In this document: positions 27,361 to 37,586 of the stretch, in pieces
Position numbering within the stretch: position 1 is the first letter of the stretch
Layout of the letters: each line of letters begins with the position of its first letter
Assembly (NCBI RefSeq): GCF_001612825.1
Contig: NZ_BDBE01000025.1
Location: 651,730-715,729, forward strand
Length of the DNA stretch: 64,000 nucleotides
Origin: Nocardia caishijiensis NBRC 108228
GTDB taxonomy: Bacteria > Actinomycetota > Actinomycetes > Mycobacteriales > Mycobacteriaceae
Direction: 5' to 3'
Program-made: the position numbers and the translations under genes
Notes under the pieces: model-generated
What the model was told of the DNA's origin: nothing
Seen by the model: the letters and a program-made list of their open reading frames with translations, nothing else
Databases searched by the model: none

Positions 27361-29715
27361 TCAGGACGAGCTCGACGACGACATTCCCGGCGGTCGGGTG
27401 GAGCCGCGCAGGGGATTCGCCGTCGGGAAGGTGATCGACGGGAGCGTCACCCACATGCGGACGCGGGTGCCCTTGTCGTCGTGGGTGAATTCGAGATCCT
27501 CGGTGAGTACCCGCATCATCTCCACGCCCCGGCCTCGGTAGCCGGGATCGGTGGGGGTGGGTACCCAGCGGCCGGTGTCGGTCACCTCGATGACCACCCG
27601 GTCGCCCGCACAGGTGGCGGTGAGGACGACTCGGCCGGGTTCGGTGTCGCGGTAGGCGTGTTCGACGCTGTTGCTGCAGGCCTCGTTGGCGGCGGCGACG
27701 AGGTCGGCGGCCAGGTCGTGGGGCACCGCCGCCGTGGCGAACCAGCGGTAGAGCGTGCGTCGCAGTCCGGTCAGTTCGACGGCGGCGGCGGGAATGTCGA
27801 GGTACAGCGGCTCCGGTGGCTGACGGTAGACGACCATCGCCACGTCGTCGTCGTAGCCCGCGGGCGGGCACAGGCGTGACAGCACCGCGTCGGCCACATC
27901 GCGGGGGAGCGCGCCACCGGTCTCGCTGAGGACGTCCGCGATCTTCACGAACCCCTCCTCGATGTCGTAGCCGCGCTGTTCCACCAGTCCGTCGGTGAAC
28001 AGCACCAGCGAGGAACCGGCGGGCAGTGCGGTGGTGGCCTCGGGGCGGCGCGGGGTGTCGAAGGTGGCCAGCGGTACCGCCCGGCCACCTTCCAGGATCC
28101 GGCCGGGTCCGCCGGGCGCGGCCAGGATGGGCGGCATGTGACCGGCGTTGGAGTAGCGGACCACGCCTCGTTCGGGGTCGAGCACGGCGGCGCACACCGT
28201 GGTGCACATGGCGCCGGGAATGCGCGCGGCGACCGCGTCGAGTTCGGCGAGCAGCTGTGCCGGTCCGGCACCGCGAAGCAGCAGAGCCCGTGCGGCCGTG
28301 CGCAATTGGCCCATCACCACCGCCGCCGACAGGCCACGGCCCACGCAGTCGCCGACGACGACACCGATGGTGCCGTCGCGCAGCGGAACCACGTCGTACC
28401 AGTCGCCACCGATCTCGAGCGGCGGCAGGGCGGGCTCGTAGTGCACCGAGAAACGGGGCGGCAGTTCGATCGGGCCGAGCATGGCGCGCTGCAGGGTGAG
28501 CGAGGTGGCGCGCGCCTGATCGAAGTTGCGCGCCCGCTGCAGCGCGACGCTGAGATGACCGACCAGCAGCGAGTACAGCGCCCAGTCGGCGGCGCTCACC
28601 GCCCGCGGGGCGCCGAACCGTACCCACAGCGCCGCGTCGCCGGTCTCGCCGAGCGGCGCGACGACAGCATCGACCCCGCCCTCGTCGCCGGTGATGGCCG
28701 ACAGTCCGCGCGCGGACTGTCGGCGCGCTCGGTCGAGCAATTCGTTGGTCTCCTCGTCGAGCACCACCGGTGCGTCGCCACGCGCACTCGGCTGCCGCAC
28801 CGGAGTCGCGACGAAATTGCTGTTGGCGGAGACGAATTCGGGCTCAGGGGGGACCTGCGCGGCCGTGGGGGATTCGCCGCAGGAGTAGAGATCGGGTCGA
28901 CCGGTGCGGCTCGGCCAGACGGCGACGAGGGCCGTGCGCGCGCCCATCGTCCGGCGCAGTTCGTCGAGGCCGACCGCGAGGACCTCCACCATGCTGGTAG
29001 CGGCGCCGACGGCGGTCGCCAGCCGGGACGCCGCCTGATCGCGGGCCTGGGCGTCGTGTTCGGCGGTGACATCGCGCACGGTGCCGACGAAGATCCGCTC
29101 GTTGTTCTCCTGCTTCACCAGGGAACTCGCGCTCACCGCGAGCCAGCGTTCACGGCCGTCGCGGTGCCGCACCGGCATCACGAAACGGGATGCCTCCGTC
29201 CCGATCTGCGGGTAGCCCTCGCGTTCGCGCAGGGCCCACGGATGCGGCAGCGCGAACGGCACCTCCTCGGGCCCGTACCCGGTGAGCACACCGAACGCCG
29301 AGTTCACCTCGATGATGGTCCCGTGCTCGTCGGCGACGAAGAACCCGTCCTGCAACGACTCGACGAGTGCGGTGCGGAAGGCGTCGCGACCGGCCAGATC
29401 CTCGGCGCGCGACCGTTGCTGCTCGTAGCGTTTGGTGCCATCGAGGTAACCGCGGGTGGCGATGTCGAGCGCGGCCATGGTCTGCAGCAGGAATTCCAGG
29501 GCCACCTCCGCCCGGCGCGCGTACGCCTGGTCGCCGACGAGTTCGGCGACGGTGCGGAAGTGGTGCTCGGTGAGATCGAGCAGGCTGATGCCTTCGACGA
29601 GGGCGCGCCTGCCGAGGTCGTAACCCTCGCTCAGGCCTTCCTGGCCCGGCGCGGCGACGTGGCGGCGCAGGGCAGCCGAATAGTCGTCGAGGAACGCGGC
29701 CAGGACAGCACTCAT
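27361..29715 (-). CDS. RsbU-N/PAS/GAF-like/PP2C phosphatase with C-terminal HATPase domain
   Basis: 784 residues. Order: an RsbU-type N-terminal helical domain that in relatives binds RsbT (about 8-95); PAS (about 112-222); a GAF-like domain (about 235-395); SpoIIE/PP2C serine phosphatase (about 415-632, with EIGGDWYDVVPL, GDCVGRGLSAAVVMGQL, FTDGLVEQRG and GYDDDVAMVV metal motifs); and an RsbW-like HATPase (about 640-765, N-box NEACSNSVEHAY, then GRGVEMM). It joins in one chain the phosphatase that activates an anti-anti-sigma factor and a kinase domain of anti-sigma type. It ends the stressosome operon, 10 bases after the RsbX-like gene. Confidence 0.88.
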   Translation of the reverse strand: MSAVLAAFLDDYSAALRRHVAAPGQEGLSEGYDLGRRALVEGISLLDLTEHHFRTVAELVGDQAYARRAEVALEFLLQTMAALDIATRGYLDGTKRYEQQRSRAEDLAGRDAFRTALVESLQDGFFVADEHGTIIEVNSAFGVLTGYGPEEVPFALPHPWALREREGYPQIGTEASRFVMPVRHRDGRERWLAVSASSLVKQENNERIFVGTVRDVTAEHDAQARDQAASRLATAVGAATSMVEVLAVGLDELRRTMGARTALVAVWPSRTGRPDLYSCGESPTAAQVPPEPEFVSANSNFVATPVRQPSARGDAPVVLDEETNELLDRARRQSARGLSAITGDEGGVDAVVAPLGETGDAALWVRFGAPRAVSAADWALYSLLVGHLSVALQRARNFDQARATSLTLQRAMLGPIELPPRFSVHYEPALPPLEIGGDWYDVVPLRDGTIGVVVGDCVGRGLSAAVVMGQLRTAARALLLRGAGPAQLLAELDAVAARIPGAMCTTVCAAVLDPERGVVRYSNAGHMPPILAAPGGPGRILEGGRAVPLATFDTPRRPEATTALPAGSSLVLFTDGLVEQRGYDIEEGFVKIADVLSETGGALPRDVADAVLSRLCPPAGYDDDVAMVVYRQPPEPLYLDIPAAAVELTGLRRTLYRWFATAAVPHDLAADLVAAANEACSNSVEHAYRDTEPGRVVLTATCAGDRVVIEVTDTGRWVPTPTDPGYRGRGVEMMRVLTEDLEFTHDDKGTRVRMWVTLPSITFPTANPLRGSTRPPGMSSSSSS

Positions 29716-29725
29716 CGGCTCCCTC

Positions 29726-30349
29726 TCATGATCCCGCTCCCCGGAACCGGGCCGCCAGGACCAGTGCGTCGTCGGTGTCCTTGGCGTCGCGGGCGAGCAG
29801 GTCGCCCGCGATGGCGGCCGCGGGTCTGGCCAGGTCGATCTTGTCGGCGTCGGCGGTGACGAGACCGTCGGTGGCCATCAGCAGCAGGTCGCCCTGTTTG
29901 ATCGGCAGGCTCTGCGGCTGTAGATGCGCGGGCAGCCGGTAGCCGACGATGCCACCGGTGAGCAGCATGGTCGCCCGCAGCTCCGGGCCCGCCGGACCGA
30001 GCGTGAGCAGCCGCGACTCCACATTGCCCACGCCGATCCATTGCAGGGTGTCGCCCGGCCCGATCAGCGCCAACGACATCGCGGCGCCTCGGGTTTCGGC
30101 CATCGCCCGATGACACAGCACCATCAGCACGTCCAGGGGTTCGCCGCGGTTCTCCGACAACACCAGGGTCGCGCGATCGGCCGCGTCCGCGGCGGCGGCG
30201 CCGTGGCCGAGACCATCGAGCACGCCGAAGAGCACGCCGCCGTCGCCGGTGTCGAGGACGACACCACGGTCACCGGAAACGTCCTGGCCGGGGAGTGCCC
30301 GACCGGCTGTCGACCATTCCGTGCGGCCGGTGATCCCGTCTTCATGCAC
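29726..30349 (-). CDS. rsbX: RsbX-like PP2C phosphatase
   Basis: 207 residues; a minimal SpoIIE-type serine phosphatase resembling RsbX, which resets the stressosome by dephosphorylating RsbR and RsbS. Metal-site motifs include SGDRGVVLDTGDGGVLFGVLDGLGHG and GDLLLMATDGL, ending with DALVLAARF. GTG start 30349 overlaps the end of rsbT. Position directly after rsbT is the canonical place. Confidence 0.85.
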   Translation of the reverse strand: MHEDGITGRTEWSTAGRALPGQDVSGDRGVVLDTGDGGVLFGVLDGLGHGAAAADAADRATLVLSENRGEPLDVLMVLCHRAMAETRGAAMSLALIGPGDTLQWIGVGNVESRLLTLGPAGPELRATMLLTGGIVGYRLPAHLQPQSLPIKQGDLLLMATDGLVTADADKIDLARPAAAIAGDLLARDAKDTDDALVLAARFRGAGS

Positions 30350-30767
30350 CGTCGGGTACCCACTTCCACATTTCGATCAACGTCCCTCGGCCGGGAGCGG
30401 AATCGATGGTGATGCCGTCCATCAGCCTGCGCGCACCGGGCAGACCGAGGCCGAGGCCGCGACCGGTGGAGTACCCGTCCTCGAGCGCGCGCGGAATGTC
30501 GCGGATGCCGGGACCCTGGTCCTCGGCTTGGACCACGAGGCTCTGGCGGCCGTCGCGGATGTCGACGAGCAGGCGGATCTCGCCACTGCCCGCGTAACTG
30601 GTGATGTTGCGGGCGATTTCGGAGATGGCGGTGGAGATCATGGTGCGGTCGGTGAGGGTGAAGCCGAGGTGGGCCGCCAGCTCGTGCCCGGCCTGGCGGG
30701 CGGTCACGATGTCCTCGGACACCTTGACCGCGATCGCGACCTGCTCAGCGGCCACTGTCACGACCAT
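30342..30767 (-). CDS. rsbT: RsbT-like serine kinase (HATPase)
   Basis: 141 residues; HATPase of the RsbT group. N-box SEIARNITSYAG, G1 box EDQGPGI, and GRGLGLGLPGARRLMD. RsbT phosphorylates RsbS and RsbR; when released it switches on an RsbU-type phosphatase, which here is the large fusion two genes on. The ATG at 30767 puts the start 23 bases inside rsbS; a GTG at 30758 is a possible alternative. Confidence 0.9.
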   Translation of the reverse strand: MVVTVAAEQVAIAVKVSEDIVTARQAGHELAAHLGFTLTDRTMISTAISEIARNITSYAGSGEIRLLVDIRDGRQSLVVQAEDQGPGIRDIPRALEDGYSTGRGLGLGLPGARRLMDGITIDSAPGRGTLIEMWKWVPDGA

Positions 30768-31128
30768 CTCGTCGGCTGCGGGGGTGCCGGTTCAGCCAGG
30801 CGAGACCTTCTTCGAGGTCGAGGGCGGTCTGCATGTCCTCGAAGGTGAGACCGAGCTGCACCATCGCGAACGCGACCTCGGGCTGCAGACCGACGATCAC
30901 CGTCTCCGCGCCGCGCAACTGGGTCATGTGCGCGATGGTGCGCAGCGAGCGGGCGGCGAAGGAGTCCATCACGTCGATGGCGGTGACGTCGACGATGATG
31001 CCGGTCGCGCGGTAACGACTGACCTGCGTCATGAGATCGTCCTGCAGACGCTCGGTGTCGGCATCGGTCAGCGCCGACTGCACCGAGGCGATCAGGAATG
31101 TGCCCTGTTTCAGAATGGGTACCGGCAT
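30745..31128 (-). CDS. rsbS: RsbS-like STAS protein
   Basis: 127 residues, a lone STAS domain. The phospho-acceptor Ser is in VTAIDVMDSFAARSL, matching the known serine of RsbS. It is the core scaffold subunit that holds RsbT. Lies 9 bases after rsbR and overlaps rsbT. Confidence 0.9.
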   Translation of the reverse strand: MPVPILKQGTFLIASVQSALTDADTERLQDDLMTQVSRYRATGIIVDVTAIDVMDSFAARSLRTIAHMTQLRGAETVIVGLQPEVAFAMVQLGLTFEDMQTALDLEEGLAWLNRHPRSRRDGRDSGR

Positions 31129-31137
31129 GGCGGACTG

Positions 31138-32046
31138 TCAGCGCCCGTCCCGCTCGCTCAGCCGCTCGGTCACCCGGGTGACCTCGTAGCCGAGCAGTCG
31201 CTCGGCCTCTTCGATACCACCCTGCAGGTCGCCGACCGCGTTCATCTTGGACAGGTCGAGACCGATGGTCACCAGGGTGAGCGCGATCTCCGAGGACAGA
31301 CCGGTGATGATGACGCTGGCGCCCATCAGACCCGAGGCGTCGACGGTCTGCACGAGGTGGTTGGCGACCACCGAGTCGATGGCGGGCACACCGGTGATGT
31401 CGATGACGACCACCTTGGCGCGATTGGCGCGGATGGCGCGCAGCAGCTGCTCGGTGAGCTGACGGGCGCGCTGGGAATCGAGCACACCGATGATGGGCAG
31501 GATGAGCAGCTGTTCGCGCACCTGCAGCACCGGGGTCGACAGCTCGCGGATGGCTTCCTGCTGGCGGCTGATGACGCGCTCGCGCTCCTGCACGAACGAC
31601 ACACCGACGGTGTTGGCGATGCGGTTGGCGGCGGGCTCGTAGGCGTCGAGCACCTGGTTGAGCATCTCGAAGTTCGACTGGTACTTCGAGAACAGCGACC
31701 GGGCCAGCACGTCGCGCAGCAGCAGCACGATGCCGAGGACCTCGTCGGTCTCGACGCCTCGGGGAATGATGCGCTCGGACAGGTCGCGGGCGTATGCCTG
31801 CAGTGCCTCGACGCTACCGGTGACCAGCACCTCGACGTAGTTGTCGTACATCGAGGTCGCCTCGGAGAAGATCTCCTCCGGGGTCATCGCGGTGAGCAGC
31901 TCGGCCTCGGTGATGCGCCGCGCCCACTCCTCGCGCAGGCCGGTGCGGTTCTGCCGGAGGTGCTCGACCAACTGGGGGAGCAGGTTGTTGTCCACCGGGC
32001 GCGCGGGCGGCGCATCCGCGGAAAGACTCGTTGACACCTCGGACAT
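31138..32046 (-). CDS. rsbR: RsbR-like stressosome sensor
   Basis: 302 residues: a helical N-terminal sensor half (about 20-170, RsbR_N/non-haem-globin type, REEWARRITEAELL onward), a linker helix, and a C-terminal STAS domain (about 175-285). Of the two phosphorylation positions known in Bacillus RsbR, the first is Ser here (AIDS, Ser225) in place of Thr and the second is kept as Thr (EIALT, Thr257). It forms the stressosome shell with RsbS. ATG 32046 has AGGAAC upstream. The N-terminal signal is unknown. Confidence 0.88.
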   Translation of the reverse strand: MSEVSTSLSADAPPARPVDNNLLPQLVEHLRQNRTGLREEWARRITEAELLTAMTPEEIFSEATSMYDNYVEVLVTGSVEALQAYARDLSERIIPRGVETDEVLGIVLLLRDVLARSLFSKYQSNFEMLNQVLDAYEPAANRIANTVGVSFVQERERVISRQQEAIRELSTPVLQVREQLLILPIIGVLDSQRARQLTEQLLRAIRANRAKVVVIDITGVPAIDSVVANHLVQTVDASGLMGASVIITGLSSEIALTLVTIGLDLSKMNAVGDLQGGIEEAERLLGYEVTRVTERLSERDGR

Positions 32047-32112
32047 GGAAGTTCCTGCCCCTTTCGACGTTTTCACCTGGCGCGCACTGCACACGTTGAC
32101 CGAAGCCTACTC

Positions 32113-32139
32113 ATACCCCATACATGATGCTGTCCAAAC
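32113..32139 (-). promoter_or_regulatory. Stress-sigma-type promoter of the stressosome operon
   Basis: On the reverse strand GTTT and GGGTAT are separated by 17 bases, matching the GTTT-N15-17-GGGTA pattern of SigB/SigF-group promoters in Gram-positive bacteria. It ends about 67 bases before the rsbR start. It suggests that the operon is transcribed by the sigma factor it controls. Confidence 0.6.
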
Positions 32140-32153
32140 CTGCCGGTAACCGG

Positions 32154-32747
32154 CTATTCGGGGCTGAAGCCGCGGGCCAGCGCCGCCAGCGCCCGGTCCA
32201 GGTACACGGTGAGATCCGCGTCACCGCGTTCGAGCCAGGCGTCGAAGGCGGCGCGGGCGGCGGCCAGCGTGGTGCGGCCGACCGCCAGCGGGAGCAGATC
32301 GTCGGCGGTTGTCCCGAGCCTGCGCGCGGCGAATTCGCCGACCGCGCGTTCCCAGGCGTCGTAGTGCGCGCCCGCGCCCGCCGACAGCGCGGGGATGCCC
32401 GAGATCAGGCGCATCCTGGTGCGCAGCTCCGGGATGTCCTCGGCGCGATACCTGTTGGCGGCCACCACGATCCGCCGCACCGCGGTCATCATCGGCTCGT
32501 CGTCGGCGACGGCGGCGAAGGCCGCGCGCAGGTCGGCGACCTCGTCGTCGAACTGGTGCCACAGCACCTCGCCCTTGCTCGGGAAGTATCGGAAGAAGGT
32601 GCGTTCGCTGACGCCCGCCTCGGCCGCGATCTGCCCGACGGTCACCTCGTCGAAGCCGTGCTCGGTGAACAGGCGCATCGCGATGAGTTCCAGGGCGCGG
32701 CGCGTGGTGCGGGGTGGGCGGCCGCGCTGGGTTGTCGGGGCTGACAT
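32154..32747 (-). CDS. mftR: TetR-family regulator, MftR type
   Basis: 197 residues. The N-terminal HTH reads RRALELIAMRLFTEHGFDEVTVGQIAAEAGVSERTFFRYFPSKGEVLW. The C-terminal half (ANRYRAEDIPELRTRMRLISGIPAL, then WERAVGEFAARRLG) is that of MftR, the acyl-CoA-responsive repressor of mycofactocin genes. It is divergent from mftE with a 76-base shared region containing CAGTGACTG. Other TetR roles cannot be excluded, but the neighbours support MftR. Confidence 0.85.
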   Translation of the reverse strand: MSAPTTQRGRPPRTTRRALELIAMRLFTEHGFDEVTVGQIAAEAGVSERTFFRYFPSKGEVLWHQFDDEVADLRAAFAAVADDEPMMTAVRRIVVAANRYRAEDIPELRTRMRLISGIPALSAGAGAHYDAWERAVGEFAARRLGTTADDLLPLAVGRTTLAAARAAFDAWLERGDADLTVYLDRALAALARGFSPE

Positions 32748-32823
32748 GGATACAGCGTAGGGACTGGTTCGCCGGGGAGCGCCCGGTCTTGATTATGACA
32801 GTGACTGACGTTAATGTTCGGAC

Positions 32824-33522
32824 ATGTTCGTGGCCCAGCTCACATCGCCGGAGGCCGACGCCTGTCGCGCGTCGATCCTGCTGGTGCCGCTCGGCGCCAT
32901 CGAACAGCACGGACCGCACCTGCCGCTGTCCACCGATCTCGACATCGCCGCGGCGCTGTGCGCGCGCACCGCCGCCGCCCGCGACGACGTGCTCGTCGCG
33001 CCCGCCGTGCCCTACGGCGCCAGCGGCGAGCACGCCGGGTTCGCGGGCACACTGTCGATCGGGCAGGCCGCCCTGGAGTTGCTCGTCGTGGAGCTGTGCC
33101 GGTCGGCCACGGCGAGTTTCGCGCGGATCGTGCTGGTCAACGCCCACGGCGGCAATGTCGAGGCGCTGCGCCGGGCCGTGACCCTGCTGCGTTCGGAATC
33201 GCGCGATGTGCGGCTGTTCTGCCCCGCCTACGGCGGTGACGCGCACGCGGGCCACACCGAGACCTCCCTCCAGCTGGCGCTCGCGCCCGAACGGGTGCGC
33301 ACCGAGGCGGCCGAACCGGGGGACACGCGCCCGCTCGCCGAGGTGCTGCCCCTGCTGCGCGCGGGCGGGGTGGCCGCGGTGAGCCGCAACGGAATTCTCG
33401 GCGACCCGACCGGGGCGGATGCCGCCACGGGTGCCGAACTGCTGAGCGCGGCGACCGCCGCGCTCCTGCACGACCTGCGCCACTGGTGGCCGGGTGACAA
33501 CGAGGAAGGACCACATCGATGA
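32824..33522 (+). CDS. mftE: Creatininase-family peptidase, MftE type
   Basis: 232 residues. Metal-binding residues lie in PLGAIEQHGPHLPLSTDLDI, YGASGEHAGFAGTLSIG, NAHGGNVEAL and DAHAGHTETSL; the tail GGVAAVSRNGILGDPTGADA is characteristic of MftE. MftE releases the modified C-terminal Val-Tyr dipeptide from processed MftA. ATG 32824 lacks a good ribosome site. Translationally coupled to mftD by ATGA. Confidence 0.85.
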   Translation: MFVAQLTSPEADACRASILLVPLGAIEQHGPHLPLSTDLDIAAALCARTAAARDDVLVAPAVPYGASGEHAGFAGTLSIGQAALELLVVELCRSATASFARIVLVNAHGGNVEALRRAVTLLRSESRDVRLFCPAYGGDAHAGHTETSLQLALAPERVRTEAAEPGDTRPLAEVLPLLRAGGVAAVSRNGILGDPTGADAATGAELLSAATAALLHDLRHWWPGDNEEGPHR

Positions 33523-34724
33523 ACCCCTGGTTCGAGACCGTCGCCGAGGCGCAGCGGCGCGCCCGCAAGCGGCTGCCGAAGTCGGTGTACGGCGCGCTGA
33601 TCGCCGGTTCCGAACGGGGCCAGACCATCGAGGACAACCAGACCGCGTTCACCGAACTCGGTTTCGCACCGCACTGCGCGGGCCCGATCGGTGACCGCGA
33701 CCAATCGACAACCGTCCTCGGACAACAGGTTTCGATGCCGGTGCTGATCTCGCCCACCGGTGTGCAGGCCGTGCACCCCGACGGTGAGGTCGCCGTGGCA
33801 CGGGCCGCGGCCGCGCGCGGTATCGCCATGGGCCTCAGCTCGTTCGCCAGCAAGCCGGTGGAAGAGGTGATCGCCGCCAACCCCGCGACCTTCTTCCAGC
33901 TGTACTGGTGCGGTGCCAAGGATCAGATCCTGGAACGGATGCGGCGGGCGAAGGACGCCGGTGCGGTCGGCCTGATCCTCACGCTGGACTGGTCGTTCTC
34001 GCACGGTCGCGACTGGGGCAGCCCACAGATCCCCGAGTCGCTGAACCTGCGCACCATGATGAAGTTCGCCCCGCAGACTCTCGCCCGGCCGCGCTGGCTG
34101 GCCACCTACCTGCGCTCGGGCTCCATCCCCGACCTGACCGCCCCCAACATGTCGGTCGGCGGCGGCGCGGCTCCCGGCTTCTTCGGTGCCTACGGCGAAT
34201 GGATGCAGACGCCCGCCCCGGACTGGGACGACGTGGCCTGGATCTGCGCGCAGTGGGACGGTCCGGTGCTGCTCAAGGGCGTGATGCGGGTGGACGACGC
34301 GCTGCGTGCGGTCGACGCGGGGGTCGCGGGCATCTCGGTGTCCAATCACGGCGGCAACAACCTCGACGGCACCCCCGCCGCCATCCGCGCCCTGCCGGTG
34401 CTGGCCGACGCCGTGGGCGACCAGATCGAGGTCCTGCTCGACGGCGGCATCCGGCGCGGCAGCGACGTCGTCAAGGCCGTCGCGTTGGGTGCCCGCGCCG
34501 TCCTCATCGGCCGCGCGTACCTGTGGGGTCTCGCGGCCAACGGCCAGGCGGGCGTGGAGAACGTCCTCGACATCCTGCGCGGCGGCATCGACTCCGCCCT
34601 GCTCGGCCTGCGCAAGACCTCGGTCACCGACCTGACCCGCGACGACATCGTCGTCCCCGACGGTTTCGAACGTGCTCTCGGCCTTCCCGACACGGCTCGC
34701 GCCGCCGAGGAAGTGTTGCGGTAG
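33519..34724 (+). CDS. mftD: FMN-dependent alpha-hydroxy-acid-dehydrogenase-like protein, MftD type
   Basis: 401 residues. FMN-dehydrogenase barrel: PVLISPTGVQAVHPDGEVAVARAAAARG, FQLYWCGAKDQ, VLLKGVM, the catalytic His-Gly-Gly segment ISVSNHGGNNLDGTPAA, and VLLDGGIRRGSDVVKAVALGARAVLIGRAYLWGLAANG. The N-terminus NPWFETVAEAQRRARKRLPKSVY is typical of MftD, which oxidatively deaminates the mycofactocin precursor after MftE has acted. Start overlaps mftE, with GAGGAAGG upstream. Confidence 0.88.
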   Translation: MNPWFETVAEAQRRARKRLPKSVYGALIAGSERGQTIEDNQTAFTELGFAPHCAGPIGDRDQSTTVLGQQVSMPVLISPTGVQAVHPDGEVAVARAAAARGIAMGLSSFASKPVEEVIAANPATFFQLYWCGAKDQILERMRRAKDAGAVGLILTLDWSFSHGRDWGSPQIPESLNLRTMMKFAPQTLARPRWLATYLRSGSIPDLTAPNMSVGGGAAPGFFGAYGEWMQTPAPDWDDVAWICAQWDGPVLLKGVMRVDDALRAVDAGVAGISVSNHGGNNLDGTPAAIRALPVLADAVGDQIEVLLDGGIRRGSDVVKAVALGARAVLIGRAYLWGLAANGQAGVENVLDILRGGIDSALLGLRKTSVTDLTRDDIVVPDGFERALGLPDTARAAEEVLR

Positions 34725-34813
34725 GTGGTATTTCCCGGAGGTCGCGCAGGTTGTCGGGACGTGGGTGACCGACCTCCAGTGCGGCCGCCCGTCCGGCTTC
34801 GGTGGGTATCTGC

Positions 34814-35080
34814 GTGGAGACGGCGACGAACAAGCGGGTGGCCGACGACCTGTGCGACACGTCCGACGCGAGCTACCAGCGGTTCTGGTACAAGCACACC
34901 GACACGCTCGTGTATCCGGCGGTCGGCGCGGCGATCGCCCTGGCGGCGGGCAGTTTCCTCCGGCCGAGCACCGGTGACGTCTACGACCGTGGGGCACCGG
35001 TCGCGGGCGGAACGGTCCTGCGAGGTGGGCTGGGCCAGCCGCCCCACTCCAGCGGTGGCGGCGGTAGTTCGGGTTCCTGA
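34814..35080 (+). CDS. Hypothetical protein with one hydrophobic segment
   Basis: 88 residues from a GTG at 34814 (GGTGGG about 8 bases upstream; a GTG at 34802 is possible). Polar N-terminal half (NKRVADDLCDTSDASYQRFWYKH), one hydrophobic segment (LVYPAVGAAIALAAGSFL) and a Gly/Ser-rich tail. No family recognised. It follows mftD by 89 bases and converges on the MarR gene, with 1 base between stops. Confidence 0.5.
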   Translation: METATNKRVADDLCDTSDASYQRFWYKHTDTLVYPAVGAAIALAAGSFLRPSTGDVYDRGAPVAGGTVLRGGLGQPPHSSGGGGSSGS

Positions 35081-35081
35081 C

Positions 35082-35600
35082 TCACGCCAGGTCCACCGCG
35101 GGCGTCACCTCCGGGGTCGGTACGCGGCCGCCGAGTTCCCGTGCCGCACTGCGGTGGTGGTCGATGAGCACGTCGTAGATCTCGGCGAGCGCGGCCAGTT
35201 GCGCACGGTCGAGGACGTCGATCATGTGCCGTCGCACGCTGCGCACGTGGGCGGGGGCCGCGGTCGTGAGCAACTGACCGCCCGCGCTCGTCAGTCGTGC
35301 AACCGTGCGGCGCTGGTCGTGCGGCATGGTCTCGCGCACGACCAGTCCGCGCTTCTGCATGCGGGTGATCTGGTGGGAGAGCCTGCTCTGCGACCATTCC
35401 AGCGCACCCGCCAGGTCAGCGAAGGTCAAACGCTGGCCCGGTGCGTCGGCTAGGTACACCAGCACGGAATATTCGACATAACTCAGGTTGGCCGCCCGGC
35501 CGGCGTCACGCCCGATCGCCGCGGCGATCAGGTCGCGGGTACGGACATAGCCCAGCCAGGCGCGCATTTCGACATCATCGAGCCACTGTGGATCGGTCAC
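35082..35600 (-). CDS. MarR-family transcriptional regulator
   Basis: 172 residues. Winged-helix core: LSYVEYSVLVYLADAPGQRLTFADLAGALEWSQSRLSHQITRM, then QKRGLVVRETMPHDQRRTVARLTSAG. GTG 35600 is chosen with CTGGAG about 10 bases upstream; a longer version has an atypical N-terminus. Divergent from the fumarase gene across about 210 bases. Ligand and targets unknown; control of itself or of fumarase is possible. Confidence 0.88.
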   Translation of the reverse strand: MTDPQWLDDVEMRAWLGYVRTRDLIAAAIGRDAGRAANLSYVEYSVLVYLADAPGQRLTFADLAGALEWSQSRLSHQITRMQKRGLVVRETMPHDQRRTVARLTSAGGQLLTTAAPAHVRSVRRHMIDVLDRAQLAALAEIYDVLIDHHRSAARELGGRVPTPEVTPAVDLA

Positions 35601-35723
35601 GATCGAGCTCCAGATTCGCCGGTGCAAGCTTCGGATTTGAACGGCGCACGCCCACCACCGCCCCGGAGAATGGGTAGCACCGTTTGTGTTGAACGTGCAA
35701 CCTCGACCATTATTCAGGTTGAC

Positions 35724-35742
35724 TAAGGGTTGCCTAATATCC
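35724..35742. promoter_or_regulatory. Possible iron-box-like element before fumarase
   Basis: TAAGGGTTGCCTAATATCC matches the IdeR/DtxR consensus TWAGGTWAGSCTWACCTWA at about 13 of 19 positions and overlaps a TAATAT hexamer. Class I fumarase carries an Fe-S cluster, so iron control would make sense, but the match is weak. Confidence 0.25.
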
Positions 35743-35808
35743 AGCTCGGTGCCCGGTGGTGGCTAGGCTCTGCGATGCTCTGCCCACCTGCCTGAAGGAG
35801 TGCGATCC

Positions 35809-37485
<1,677 letters not shown>

Positions 37486-37586
37486 AGACCTCGCTCCGAG
37501 GGCCCGGGTGGCCGCGTCCTCGCGGGCGCCGGGGTCTTCTGGTCGTGCGTCCAGCCGACGCGGTGTAACGTGACCCGCGACATACG

